In this document: positions 23,476 through 32,684 of the stretch, piece after piece
How positions within the stretch are numbered: the first letter of the stretch is position 1
Layout: every line of letters starts with the position of its first letter
Source of the DNA: Holothuria scabra
Taxonomy: Eukaryota; Echinodermata; Holothuroidea; Aspidochirotida; Holothuriidae
Assembly: GCA_037179385.1 (NCBI GenBank)
Contig: CM074193.1
Coordinates: 42,316,846 to 42,380,845 of the forward strand
DNA length: 64,000 bases
Direction: 5' to 3'
Notes under the pieces: model-generated
Seen by the model: only the letters and a program-made list of their open reading frames with translations
Databases searched by the model: none
Told to the model about the DNA's origin: nothing
Translations under genes and position numbers: made by a program

Positions 23476-23879
23476 ACCAACATTACAGAATTAAATAAAG
23501 ATTGATCAATTCTAAGCCATTACTCGTGGGTGCAACAAAATAAACTTATGTAACTAATTGTCCTTAGTGGCCTAACTGTAATTGTCAAGTGCTTTTTACT
23601 CTCTGGGTGTAAGACCAGTTTTTAGGTGCCGACTTTTCGTAGGTTCCACTCTCAGTCGTCTTGTAAAGCAACTGACGGCTGGCAAGTTGAATGAAATGTT
23701 TTGCTTTTAGGTTTACACCTTTCTCACTGGATGTAAAGGAAGGGTCACCATTTTCTAAAAATGTACCTTAAGGAGATACGAAATTTTTGCGCAATACCTT
23801 ACAGTAAATTAAATTTCTAATTAAAACTCGTGCGTACGTCATACATATTAAGTATACCTTATGTATTGTACCTTATGTA
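23476..23879. other. Unassigned DNA
   Basis: Spacer between the PLE remnant and the TA array. No signal was recognised. Confidence 0.4.
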
Positions 23880-23883
23880 TATG

Positions 23884-23939
<56 letters not shown>

Positions 23940-23940
23940 C
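23870..23940. repeat. (TATG)n/(TA)n microsatellite
   Basis: GTATAT repeats merge into about 18 TA units and end ATACATACAA, directly beside the 3' side of the minus-strand PLE-3 copy b. Confidence 0.9.
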
Positions 23941-23944
23941 AATA

Positions 23945-25145
23945 GAAAAGCGAAACAAAAATATACTTTCATTTCCAACTAGAATCTAACAACCAAGAAT
24001 ACGTACAAATTATTTCGAGCACGACACCACTGCTCTTCCTCAGTTAAAAGCACAAAATGGTAAAAAATCTTACACAGAGCTGGGAGTAACCCTCGGTTGC
24101 TCATGAAAGAGAGGTCCCTGTTAAGTCCGGTTTCATTGGTATTAAGTCGAAGTTTAGACTTAACCTCTTCCTTGATCCTTTCCTCGGTAATCTTAAAAAA
24201 GCCGTAGATTATAATGCATTTCAGGTCTGTTATCTGGTGGTTTGGAAGGTAAAAATGTATGACAACTGGAAAACCAGGACTGTTAGAGCGTATGCTATGA
24301 TTATGGTTATTGAACATTGGACATTTGGCACAATACAAGAGATGAATTGCATTGTCCGAATCGGGCAATTACAACAGCTAGGCCTCAAGATGATGTTTGA
24401 GGCCTGGTGGAGGTACGAAGGTGAAGGGTGAAGGTGCCTGCAAACCAGATATCTAGGTTAATTACATGGTGAATTGCTATTATTGGGTTGAGATTCTGCG
24501 GAATGGAGGGAGGCACGAACCTAAAGGGATTTGACGTTACGTTGCTGGCGATACGCGACTACTGGAGGTCCATCGAAAATACTTAATAGCTCGGGGTCAG
24601 AGGATATAATGCTCCATGAGAGTTTGACTTCACGTAAAAGTTGCGCTAAAGCTGGGTGATAGTTGACTACAAGGAGTATACGGCTGGGATCTGCCTGCTC
24701 CCGGTATGACAGCAGGCTGCTTCTTTTCAGGAAAAGTACCCGTTTAGAGTGATGGTTCAATAAAGGGTATGGGTAACTTCCATGGAGGAAATATCTAAGG
24801 AGTTCAGTGGCCTTACGAGTGAATAAATCGTCCCCTGAGCAGATACGGCGATACCTTAACAATTGACTGTAAACAATTGACTCCTTGATGTGACGAGGAT
24901 GAAAACTGTTAAAATGGAGATAGATGTGACGATCTGCGGGTTAAGAATACACAGATGCTTCGAAATTACCATTGCCAATCATGTCCAATTTATCACAAAA
25001 TGGTATTTCTTTAGATGAGTGCTCCATAGTAAACTTAATGGAATCACGAAAATTGTTAACCAACAAGAAATACTAATCAAGTTCCTGTTTCTCATGTTCC
25101 CATAACAAAATAATGTCGTCTATATACCTTATATAAAACGACGGC
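23945..25145 (-). pseudogene. PLE-3 copy b: RT plus GIY-YIG, degenerate
   Basis: Read on the minus strand from 25145, the order is that of a Penelope-like protein. RYIDDIILLWEH carries the intact catalytic box near 25115. EIPFCDKLDM and ASVYS follow near 24990, then a stop. Next come HPRHIKESIVYSQLLRYRRI near 24880, a thumb frame at 24862-24521 (REQADPSRILLVVNYHPALA, GPPVVAYRQQRNVKSL), and a GIY-YIG-side frame at 24368-23979 (LYCAKCPMF, LPNHQITDLKCIIIYGFFKI, RDLSFMSNRGLLP). Frame changes and stops make it non-functional. Its 3' end meets a (TA)n array, as in PLE-1 and PLE-2. It is the same family as the remnant at 17.6-18.7 kb. Confidence 0.82.
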
Positions 25146-25149
25146 TTAT

Positions 25150-25405
25150 ACTGGGACCGAGCTCTCTAAACACGTTTGGTCCCTTAAGAGGAGCGGCCAG
25201 GCTTTTACAATCCGTTGGCACATATTAGCACAGTCAAACACACATAGAACTCCATCTGGCTTTTGTAACCTTTGTCAAGCTGAAAAACTTGCTATAGTCG
25301 ATCACCGTTCCCCCAACCTCTTGAACAAAAGATCGGAGATTCTATCACAATGCCGCCATCACCACACACGCAAGAAAGTTACTCAAGCGGGCAATGGTTA
25401 AAAAC
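25150..25405 (+). pseudogene. C-terminal remnant of a different GIY-YIG retroelement (PLE-4)
   Basis: Translation from about 25158 gives ELSKHVWSLKRSGQAFTIRW, then HILAQ, and later CNLCQAEKLAIV, LLNKRSEILSQCRH and HTRKK before a stop. The pattern LSK-W-LK----F-I-W-I, CNLC--EK and LN-RSE--S-CRH is familiar from the end of GIY-YIG-bearing PLE proteins in cnidarians and other animals. That assignment is from memory of the family and unverified. It differs from the C-termini of PLE-1, -2 and -3, so a further lineage is represented here. Upstream parts are absent. Confidence 0.6.
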
Positions 25406-25515
25406 CCAGAACGGCGAAGGCTTGTGTTCATTGTTAACCGAGATCCCCTGACGATCGCATTGATTTGTGAGAAACTTTAAGTAGGGTTTTGTTTGCTTTT
25501 ACAGCATAAATACAT

Positions 25516-25656
<141 letters not shown>

Positions 25657-25705
25657 GCAAGAAATTGCTTTGGTTCAAAACGTAACTGGTGCCAAGTCAT
25701 AATAA

Positions 25706-26231
25706 TATAGAGTGAGACAGCAGGAAAATAAAAACTCGGTAGACGTAGCTTCGCGTTACTCAAATATTAAGATTTAATCAAGCTTTCGGCCAGTATGTGT
25801 CGGCCTTCTTCAGGATACTATATAGGAGGGAAGGGAGAAGGGAAAACTTAGTATTTACAGTAGCAAAATTAGAGAAAATGACTAAAAAACGGGTAGTATT
25901 TGTGAACAAATTATATTACACTTAACTAACCAAAACAGATTACTAATTAAAGAGGCTACTATGCCAAAAAAAAAACCTTTCTACGTACACATTACAGGTA
26001 TTCAGTGTTCAAAGTGATGCTACAGTAACACAACGAACATTAAAACAGTCGGCTTAACTTAAACAAAGAGAATTGGTAACTTACGGAAGTGCGCAGTGTA
26101 AATTGGTGAAACCGCTGTTGCAACTGGTGACGCAGTGTGTCATTTGAATTTATTTATCTACGTTGATACCATTCGGGCTTAGGGTTTTTAGTTTTTCAAT
26201 CCAGAACGATTCTCTGTGTAGAATTGTAGTG
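25706..26231. repeat. PLE-1 inverted repeat, left arm (element 3' end)
   Basis: This arm includes the stop codon and last 27 or so codons of the RT-EN frame (26150-26231) plus the 3' UTR. It pairs with 28289-28814 over its full length. The homology ends abruptly after GAATTGTAGTG on both sides. Confidence 0.9.
25784..25813 (-). ncRNA. Hammerhead-ribozyme-like core, PLE-1 left arm
   Basis: On the minus strand CTGAAGA is followed by A, GGCC, a 10-nt loop, GGCC and GAAA. This matches the conserved CUGANGA - helix II - GAAA core. Hammerhead motifs are established in PLE terminal repeats. I could not pair helices I and III convincingly by eye, so activity is unproven. Confidence 0.5.
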
Positions 26232-28357
26232 TGTGATCTTTCTGTGATGAGTTCAATGCCAGTAAGTGTGACATTGTCTATGGAATGCGACGGGGAATTA
26301 AAGTGTATTGTGTAAGGTAGTTGTTTTGAGCTTGTTTTGTTAAAATTAATGATTTCTGATCTCGTATTACTAAATCGTGTGTAAAGAGTAGTTTCTGTTT
26401 TGCCTACGTATTGTTTATTGCAGGCTGTGCAAGTTATTAAGTAAATTATCCATTCTGATTTGCAATCAATGTGTGATGTGATGGGAAAAGTTTGTCCCGT
26501 TTTAGTGCTAGAAAATTTATCTGTCTGTTTAGTATATTTATGGAGCATACTACGGTTGGATTTGCATGCAAAAAAACCACGTTCGGTTGAATCTGTGTTT
26601 GGAATGTCATTAGGTGAGGGGTCCCTAGCCCGCACGAGAAGATCTCTCAGAGACCGAGGACGGCGAAAAGCAACCATGGGGGGTTCTTTAAAAACTGATT
26701 TAAGTTCTGGTGAATCAGTCAATATTTTTGAACATTTTTGTAATTTCTTTGGGAGGTTAGAGAGTATAGGGGAGTAAGTGATTACCAATGGTACTCGCTG
26801 GTTGTTTTGCTTTTGTCTGTAGGTGAGCAGATCATCCCTACAAAGTTGCTGTGCATTATGAATTTGATCTTCTACCATTTGTCTATTATAACCTCTGCGT
26901 GTAAATTGTTGGTTTACTTCAGAAAGATGGTGTCTGGTTGTGTTGTCGTCAGAGCAATTTCGGATGACCCTCAATGCTTGACTGTATGGAATGCTCGTGA
27001 ATGTGTGTTTTGGATGACAGGATGTAGGTAGGAGATAGGCATGAGAGTCAGTTTGTTTAGAATAGAGTTGAGTTTCAAGGCGATTATTCTTTTGAGTAAT
27101 TTTGATATCTAGAAATTGGACACTTTCTGTGGAGTTCTCAAATGTGTATTTAATAGTAGGGTGGTTTGTGTTCATTTTGTTTTGAAACAGAGTAAGGTTG
27201 CGCGATGTCGATGTCCAAATAAATTGTATGTCATCTATGAATCTTTTCCATGTATTCTTCAGTACATAGTTAGTCTGTTGAAGAATGCCGTGTTCTACTG
27301 CTCCCATGAAAATGTTGGCATATGAGGGTGCAACAGGTGTGCCCATGGCAGTTCCTTGTATTTGTAAGTAATGTTTTCCGTTAAATTTGAAATTGTTTAG
27401 TGTAAGTATAAGTTCTAATAGGCGTATGAGATCAGTTGTGGACGGGTTGAGATTTTTACGTGTGTTAAGGGCGTTTTTACATGCATTGAGTCCCTCTTGA
27501 TGTGGGATATTAGTGTATAGCGAAGAGACGTCGGCTGTAACTAGAATAAATTTCCTTTTAAAAGGTGAGTGTTCCGCGTTGATGTAGTTTATATGTTTGA
27601 TGAAGTGTGTAGTGTCTTTAATGTGGGAATTTAGGGATTCCACTAGTGGACGTAAGTGAGAGTCCACAAATTTTGAGATTTGGGTGGTGGGGCAGCTGCA
27701 ACTGGAAACGATTGGGCGACCAGGTTTATCCGCCTTGTGTATTTTGGGTAACAGGTACAAGTTGGGACATATTGAGCGCTTTGGTATAAGAAGGTCTTTG
27801 GTTTCAGGGTCGAGGTCTGAGGACTGAACGGTCCTCTCAACTAAACTATGATGTTCGTTAGTTATGTCACCTGTCAGAGGTTTGTATGTAGCGGAATCAG
27901 ACAATTGCCTAGATGCTTCTGAGACATAACCCGATGCTGACATCACAACTACAGAGGAGCCCTTGTCTGCTGGTTTTATTATAATACTTTTGTTATTTCG
28001 CAAACTTTTGAGGGCATTCCTCTCTTCACGGGAAAGATTGTCTTTGCGACGGTATGATGGGGAGTTATATCGAGATATTAATGGTTCTATCATATTATCT
28101 ATATCATCGAAGAACTTGTGTAAACTTAAGTTAGTAATTTTGGGCGTCCAGTTTGATTTCGGTTTCAGGTCACGAAGCAGCTGTTCTTGAGGTGAGATGT
28201 CGGGATCAGTATTCGCATCTGCTGCGTCATCTTTATAAAAATAATGTTTGAGGGCCATACGTCGTTTGAATTCAGTGATATTTTTTCTCACTACAATTCT
28301 ACACAGAGAATCGTTCTGGATTGAAAAACTAAAAACCCTAAGCCCGAATGGTATCAA
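26150..28357 (-). CDS. PLE-1 reverse transcriptase with GIY-YIG endonuclease
   Basis: This uninterrupted 735-aa frame would copy element RNA and nick target DNA. RT landmarks are PADKGSSVVVM (129-139), YLLPKIHKADKPGRPIVSS (201-219), VTADVSSLYTNIPHQEG (273-289, motif A), QGTAMGTPVAPSYAN (334-348), FIDD (373-376, the catalytic YxDD box), FLDIKI (415-420) and the thumb block FKEPPMVAFRRP (556-567). A linker with sparse Cys leads to GIY-YIG: WIIYLITCTACNKQYVGKT (636-654), a downstream Arg/His cluster, E717 in HRESFWIEKL and GINVD at the end. Residues 1 to about 23 are encoded by the right inverted arm, that is, by the reverse strand of the sequence that encodes the C-terminus, so the true start is uncertain. 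Met34 is an alternative. The N-terminal region upstream of the RT that PLE-2 has is missing. Confidence 0.9.
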   Translation of the reverse strand: MIPFGLRVFSFSIQNDSLCRIVVRKNITEFKRRMALKHYFYKDDAADANTDPDISPQEQLLRDLKPKSNWTPKITNLSLHKFFDDIDNMIEPLISRYNSPSYRRKDNLSREERNALKSLRNNKSIIIKPADKGSSVVVMSASGYVSEASRQLSDSATYKPLTGDITNEHHSLVERTVQSSDLDPETKDLLIPKRSICPNLYLLPKIHKADKPGRPIVSSCSCPTTQISKFVDSHLRPLVESLNSHIKDTTHFIKHINYINAEHSPFKRKFILVTADVSSLYTNIPHQEGLNACKNALNTRKNLNPSTTDLIRLLELILTLNNFKFNGKHYLQIQGTAMGTPVAPSYANIFMGAVEHGILQQTNYVLKNTWKRFIDDIQFIWTSTSRNLTLFQNKMNTNHPTIKYTFENSTESVQFLDIKITQKNNRLETQLYSKQTDSHAYLLPTSCHPKHTFTSIPYSQALRVIRNCSDDNTTRHHLSEVNQQFTRRGYNRQMVEDQIHNAQQLCRDDLLTYRQKQNNQRVPLVITYSPILSNLPKKLQKCSKILTDSPELKSVFKEPPMVAFRRPRSLRDLLVRARDPSPNDIPNTDSTERGFFACKSNRSMLHKYTKQTDKFSSTKTGQTFPITSHIDCKSEWIIYLITCTACNKQYVGKTETTLYTRFSNTRSEIINFNKTSSKQLPYTIHFNSPSHSIDNVTLTGIELITERSHTTILHRESFWIEKLKTLSPNGINVDK

Positions 28358-28814
28358 CGTAGATAAATAAATTCAAATGACACACTGCGTCACCAGTCGC
28401 AACAGCGGTTTCACCAATTTACACTGCGCACTTCCGTAAGTTACCAATTCTCTTTGTTTAAGTTAAGCCGACTGTTTTAATGTTCGTTGTGTTACTGTAG
28501 CATCACTTTGAACACTGAATACCTGTAATGTGTACGTAGAAAGGTTTTTTTTTTGGCATAGTAGCCTCTTTAATTAGTAATCTGTTTTGGTTAGTTAAGT
28601 GTAATATAATTTGTTCACAAATACTACCCGTTTTTTAGTCATTTTCTCTAATTTTGCTACTGTAAATACTAAGTTTTCCCTTCTCCCTTCCCTCCTATAT
28701 AGTATCCTGAAGAAGGCCGACACATACTGGCCGAAAGCTTGATTAAATCTTAATATTTGAGTAACGCGAAGCTACGTCTACCGAGTTTTTATTTTCCTGC
28801 TGTCTCACTCTATA
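28289..28814. repeat. PLE-1 inverted repeat, right arm
   Basis: Reverse complement of 25706-26231. On the minus strand it supplies the first roughly 69 bases of the 735-aa frame. On the plus strand the same bases spell the element's C-terminal codons. Confidence 0.9.
28707..28736 (+). ncRNA. Hammerhead-ribozyme-like core, PLE-1 right arm
   Basis: Identical block on the plus strand: CTGAAGA, helix II GGCC/GGCC, GAAA. A possible helix III is GCTT (28737-28740) with AAGC near 28769. The base before CTGA does not pair with the base after the expected cleavage point. Confidence 0.5.
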
Positions 28815-28838
28815 TATATATATATATATATATATAAA
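28811..28838. repeat. (TA)n between PLE-1 and PLE-2
   Basis: About 13 TA units are all that separates the two elements, so both sit directly against the same repeat. Confidence 0.9.
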
Positions 28839-28915
28839 CCAAATGGAAAAACACCACACCAGTAAAAACATAAAACAAATAGTAAAAACTGGTAAAACAA
28901 GAGCATATATTTAGC

Positions 28916-28942
28916 TTTCAGGACCACCGGCCCCTTCCTCAG
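28916..28942 (-). ncRNA. Hammerhead-like core, PLE-2 copy A
   Basis: On the minus strand: CTGAGGA, a helix II formed by AGGG and TCCT around a GGCC-containing loop, then GAAA. GC...GC could form a minimal helix III. Helix I is not convincing. The same block occurs in copies B and C. Confidence 0.45.
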
Positions 28943-29133
28943 AAACGTGTTTAGACAACTAAAAGGCAAAACGAAAAACAGACACTATAAAACGATGAAA
29001 GGCAAAACGCACTTACTAGAAATCTAAAAACAAACCCAACCCAACACAAAAGATAAAATGTAAAAACTAGGACCCTACAAAGGAGATAAAAGCTAAGTAG
29101 AAGCAGGAGACATAAAAGGGGATAAAAAGGCGG

Positions 29134-29763
29134 CTACAGTCTACGAGCACGTCGTTTTTTGGCTTGACAGTTAAAACCGTCATTTATGTTGAGACCCTTT
29201 GGGTAGACACAATCCAAATTCCAAATCCACTCCCTCTCCTTTTTATCCAAAAGATTATCCCTATCCGAATTGCGAGAAGAATGCACTACATCTAAAATTT
29301 GAAAAAAGAACTTGGTAGGTGAATGTGCCTTGAGATGCTTGTAAAGCTCTGTGCAATGTTTAAAATCAGAACCACCCTTAACACATTTTGAAAGATCTGA
29401 CTTATGAGCATTCATACGGATTCTAAAGTTATTAGTTTGACCCACATACTGATAATTACAAGTCGGACAAAAGATACAATAAATAACCAATTTAGCATCA
29501 CAAGAAGTATTAAAATTTCTGCACTTGAACTTTCTACCAGAAGAAGTACTGACAATAAAATTATTACAAATAAGCAGACCGCACAACTGACAGGGTTTGG
29601 TCTTGTTCTTATTACAAGGTGCGCAGGGGGTCCCCCGACTGGGAGGAGTTTTAAGTTTAGCCCGGACTAATAATTTTTTGAGATTGGGGGGTTGACGGAA
29701 GCTAACAACAGGGGGGTGAGGAATAACACGCTTCATTAGTGAAGAACAATGGAGAAGAGACAT
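29134..29763 (-). pseudogene. PLE-2 copy A, GIY-YIG endonuclease part
   Basis: This 209-aa frame starts with the end of the RT thumb (PPVVSFRQPPNLKKLLVRAK). It continues through a Cys-rich knuckle (CAPCNKNKTKPCQLCGLLIC) into GIY-YIG (LVIYCIFCPTCNYQYVGQT, then RIRMNAHKSDL) and ends with GLNINDGFNC and a basic tail (KKRRARR). The Cys-rich linker before the nuclease is typical of GIY-YIG PLEs and may bind zinc. It lies in a different frame from the RT part in all three copies. It is open throughout, so the domain itself is undamaged. Confidence 0.85.
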
Positions 29764-29783
29764 ATTTTTATGTAAAATGCCGC

Positions 29784-30670
29784 TTATATCAGGTAACCCC
29801 GGATGGTAGTCAACAGTAAAGTAAACCTTCTTGTATTCCTCTTCAGTACTACTGTAGCTGGGGGATGGGTGGGGTTAGTAAAATTGGAACGGGCCCTTTT
29901 AATCTGCTGCATAACTTTACGTCGATTATAGCCGCGTTTTACAAGGTATGTGGCAAGATCATTGCAACGACGAACTGTAGTTTGAGGGTTAGAACAGATT
30001 CTAAGGATCCTCATAGTTTGACTATACGCGATACTACGCTTAATATGACCAGGATGACAACTGTTAGACAAAAGAAATTGATGGGTGTCGGTCGGCTTAA
30101 TATAAAGGTCAGTGCTGATTAAACCCGCTTCATTTTTAACAATAGTTACATCCAAAAAGTGAACAGTAGAAAAAGAAAAATCAAAAGTGAACTTTAAGTT
30201 GGGGTGCTGAGAATTAAGAACCTCCATAAACTCGAGAAATTTACCAGACCCCGCAGTCCAAACAACAAAGATATCATCAATAAACCTGAGCCACACGTCT
30301 GGTTTATAAGGAAAGGACGCAAGCGCTTGTTCCTCAAACACACTCATAAAAATATTAGCATAAGAGGGGCCATTTTAGTACCTATGGCGGTACCTGAGGT
30401 TTGTAAAAAGAACTCTTCATTAAATTCAAAGACATTATTGTTTAGGACAAAATGAGCCATTTTACACACAGCACTAACAACCTGAGTTGGGAGTTGTCTA
30501 TGGCTCAAGAAACTCCGAAGAGCTTCGAGCCCATCCTTATGAGGAATACTGGGGTAGAGAGACACCACATCTATGGTAGCGATGATAGCATCTTTGGGAA
30601 GGGGACCAAGCTTACGTAACTTATCAAGAAAGTCCATTGTATCCCGAACATAAGAAGGAACAGTAGGCAC
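29784..30670 (-). pseudogene. PLE-2 copy A, RT palm and thumb
   Basis: IIATIDVVSLYPSIPHKDGL (motif A) and SGTAIGTKMAP lie in the first segment. A one-base difference (C4 here, C5 in copy C, near 30370) shifts the frame before the second, 30347-29784. That segment carries WLRFIDDIFVVWTAG, so the catalytic Asp pair is intact here, and also FLDVTIVKNEAG, IKPTDTHQFLLSNSCHPGHI and KRGYNRRKVMQQI. The frame ends in a stop at 29784, before the endonuclease part. Confidence 0.82.
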
Positions 30671-31670
30671 AAGGGGTTTAATAAAAAATCAACTAATTCT
30701 GAAATCCCCTCAGTGGCAGAACCACACCCAGAAATAACGGGCCTCCCGGGCACCCCATTTTTGTGAACCTTAGGTAAAAGATAGAATCGGGCAGCTCTAG
30801 AATCAGTGGGGGTAGCAAACTCACACATATCATCAGAAATAGCATTCTGGCTAACCAAAGACTGGAGCATCAAGGATGCTTCATTTTCAACATTGCTAAT
30901 AAAACTACTGTCAACCCTTTTATATACAGAATCATCACCCAAATGACGATAGCCTTCTTTAACATACCTTTCTTTGTCCATAACGACAACCCCTGAACCT
31001 TTGTCAGCTTCCTTAATAACAAGTTCAATGTTATTTTGTAATTCTGTAATAACGAAACGTTCCTGAAAAGATAAATTACTGAAAAAACTGCGGCATGGCG
31101 CTTCCAATAATTCTTTTTCAACCACATCAATGAAGGCGTCAAGATGTTTGTCTCTGTTAATTGGAGGAATCCAGGATGACTTTTTACGAAATTTTAAGTC
31201 ACCGACATCAGTGGAAGTTTCCCTGTCGTGGAAATACTCAACTAAGCGTAACGAGCGTCCAAACCTCGATATACTTTCTTTGAGGGCGAGACGGTCAAAA
31301 TGAGGGGGCACCGGAGCAAACGTTAAGCCTCTTGCAAGAAGATCCAACTGGGCAAACGACAGCTCTTTAGAAGAAAGATTAATAACTGTTGAATATTTGT
31401 CTCCCCTCAAAGTGACCGGTTCCATATCCCTGCTGAGGTAACTCGAACATTTTTCTACCGGCTGGATACTTGATTCTCCCAGGAGTGAATCAGTCGGACC
31501 ATCAGGAACACTCCCGGTTACCCTGGTACTAGTATTATCAAAAGCTGTATTCAACCCAGAAAATGGACTGGGATCATCTATATGATCAGCCGAATCGACA
31601 GAATCATCCGTATCGACAACTAAATCGGAATTGAAGGGTGCTAAATCCTCGTTACTATTTTTACGTCTGG
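30571..31670 (-). pseudogene. PLE-2 copy A, RT N-terminal half
   Basis: Open minus-strand frame containing the PLE linker and fingers: EADKGSGVVVMDKERYVKEG near 31010-30950, FYLLPKVHKNGVPGRPVISG near 30785-30730, then ELVDF, where the frame is lost. At that point copy A has six T where copy C has seven (about 30684 versus 34170). After the shift the sequence continues as the segment at 30670-30344. Confidence 0.8.
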
Positions 31671-31679
31671 ATGAACGCC

Positions 31680-32360
31680 CTATGTTTTTACAGAGTGGTG
31701 ATTGCAGTCAACATTAGTCCGTGCAATATTAAGAACGGGTAGACTCGCTTTGTTTAAAACAGAGTCCGAAGGTTCGGGGTGTAAATCGTACTCAGTTGCT
31801 CCTTTCTGAGGCGAAAGCTCCCAGTGTCTATCAGTGAAACCCGACCCAATGTTATCAGGCGAGGCTGGGGAAACGGAAGGGATGAAAGATGACAGTCCCT
31901 CCTCCCACCAGTCAAGGGTACTCGGGTCCGTTGAGCGATGTCTAGGTAACAAAGGATGACGTTTAAACTTGAGCAATTTAGATTGATGTTTGATACGGAT
32001 AGAACCCATAAAATGATTAGTTATAGAATCCACTTCATGCTTAAGTTCGAAGTACACAGTTAAACCTTTCCCATCGATAACTTCATTACTTAACTTCTCG
32101 ATAGCAGCATCGCACTTACGCAACTGTACTAACCTTTCAGAGATAGTCAAATTCAAAAGTTCAAGAGATCCCCGAAACAATGCTTTATTCCAAAGGCGAC
32201 GGAACTCATGGGAGACGGCCCCTAGCTGGGGAGTAACAGAGGATTGAAGTCCATACGGAATAACACCACAGTCTTTACATTTCCTCAGAAACTCAATATG
32301 ACACTTAATACTAGCAAGTCGTTTCTCCGCGTCAAGAAGCCTGGTAAAATCGTTCACCAT
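31680..32360 (-). pseudogene. PLE-2 copy A, N-terminal region of the RT protein
   Basis: From the ATG at 32360 the frame begins MVNDFTRLLDAEKRL and contains CGVIPYGLQ and a helical segment (RLWNKALFRG, LLNLTISERLVQLRKC). This resembles the N-terminal part of PLE proteins ahead of the RT. Codons upstream of 32360 that are also open come from the 3' end of copy B and are not part of the protein. The frame stops at 31680 beside a run of five A (minus strand), and the RT continues in another frame. A one-base indel there is the simplest explanation. Confidence 0.7.
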
Positions 32361-32465
32361 AATAGATTGTCGGTGCACAGAATATAAACCAAATGGAAAA
32401 ACACCACACCAGTAAAAACATAAAACAAATAGTAAAAACTGGTAAAACAAGAGCATATATTTAGC

Positions 32466-32492
32466 TTTCAGGACCACCGGCCCCTTCCTCAG
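32466..32492 (-). ncRNA. Hammerhead-like core, PLE-2 copy B
   Basis: CTGAGGA - helix II - GAAA on the minus strand, identical to copy A. It lies at the B/A boundary, where self-cleavage would separate tandem transcripts. Pairing of helices I and III is unproven. Confidence 0.45.
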
Positions 32493-32684
32493 AAACGTGT
32501 TTAGACAACTAAAAGGCAAAACGAAAAACAGACACTATAAAACGGATGAAAGGCAAAACGCACTTACTAGAAATCTAAAAACAAACCCAACCCAACACAA
32601 AAGATAAACTGTAAAAACTAGGACCCTACAAAGGAGATAAAAGCTAAGTAGAAGCAGGAGACATAAAAGGGGATAAAAAGGCGG

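Larger units (their letters stand above)
25706..28814 (-). mobile_element. PLE-1: complete-looking Penelope-like retroelement with 526-bp inverted ends
   Basis: Positions 25706-26231 and 28289-28814 are near-identical inverted repeats of 526 bp. A visible difference is CAACTGGTG versus CGACTGGTG near 26122. They enclose a single minus-strand RT-endonuclease frame. TA arrays lie just outside on both sides. PLEs are known to carry partial copies of themselves as direct or inverted pseudo-LTRs, and this is the inverted form: the 5' flank is a reversed copy of the element's own 3' end. Each repeat contains the hammerhead-like block described separately. The near-identity of the arms and the open frame suggest recent insertion. 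Confidence 0.88.
28833..32382 (-). mobile_element. PLE-2 copy A (near full length)
   Basis: Reading down from 32382, this copy has a 5' start, N-terminal domain, RT, GIY-YIG and 3' UTR ending at the (TA)n near 28838. Its 3' portion (28833-30070) is repeated in the same orientation at 32383-33620 (copy B) and in reverse at 34730-35945 (within copy C). Differences between copies are few single bases, for example CGATG/CGGATG in the 3' UTR. Its coding region is broken by several one-base length changes in homopolymers. Confidence 0.85.

Noticed and set aside
26460..28190. Plus-strand frames of 65-105 aa across PLE-1
   Set aside because: Antisense shadows of the 735-aa minus-strand frame, with no independent motif.
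29404..30455. Plus-strand frames of 83-88 aa over PLE-2 copy A (and the matching ones at 32955-33649 and 34706-35424)
   Set aside because: Reverse-strand shadows repeated with the element copies.
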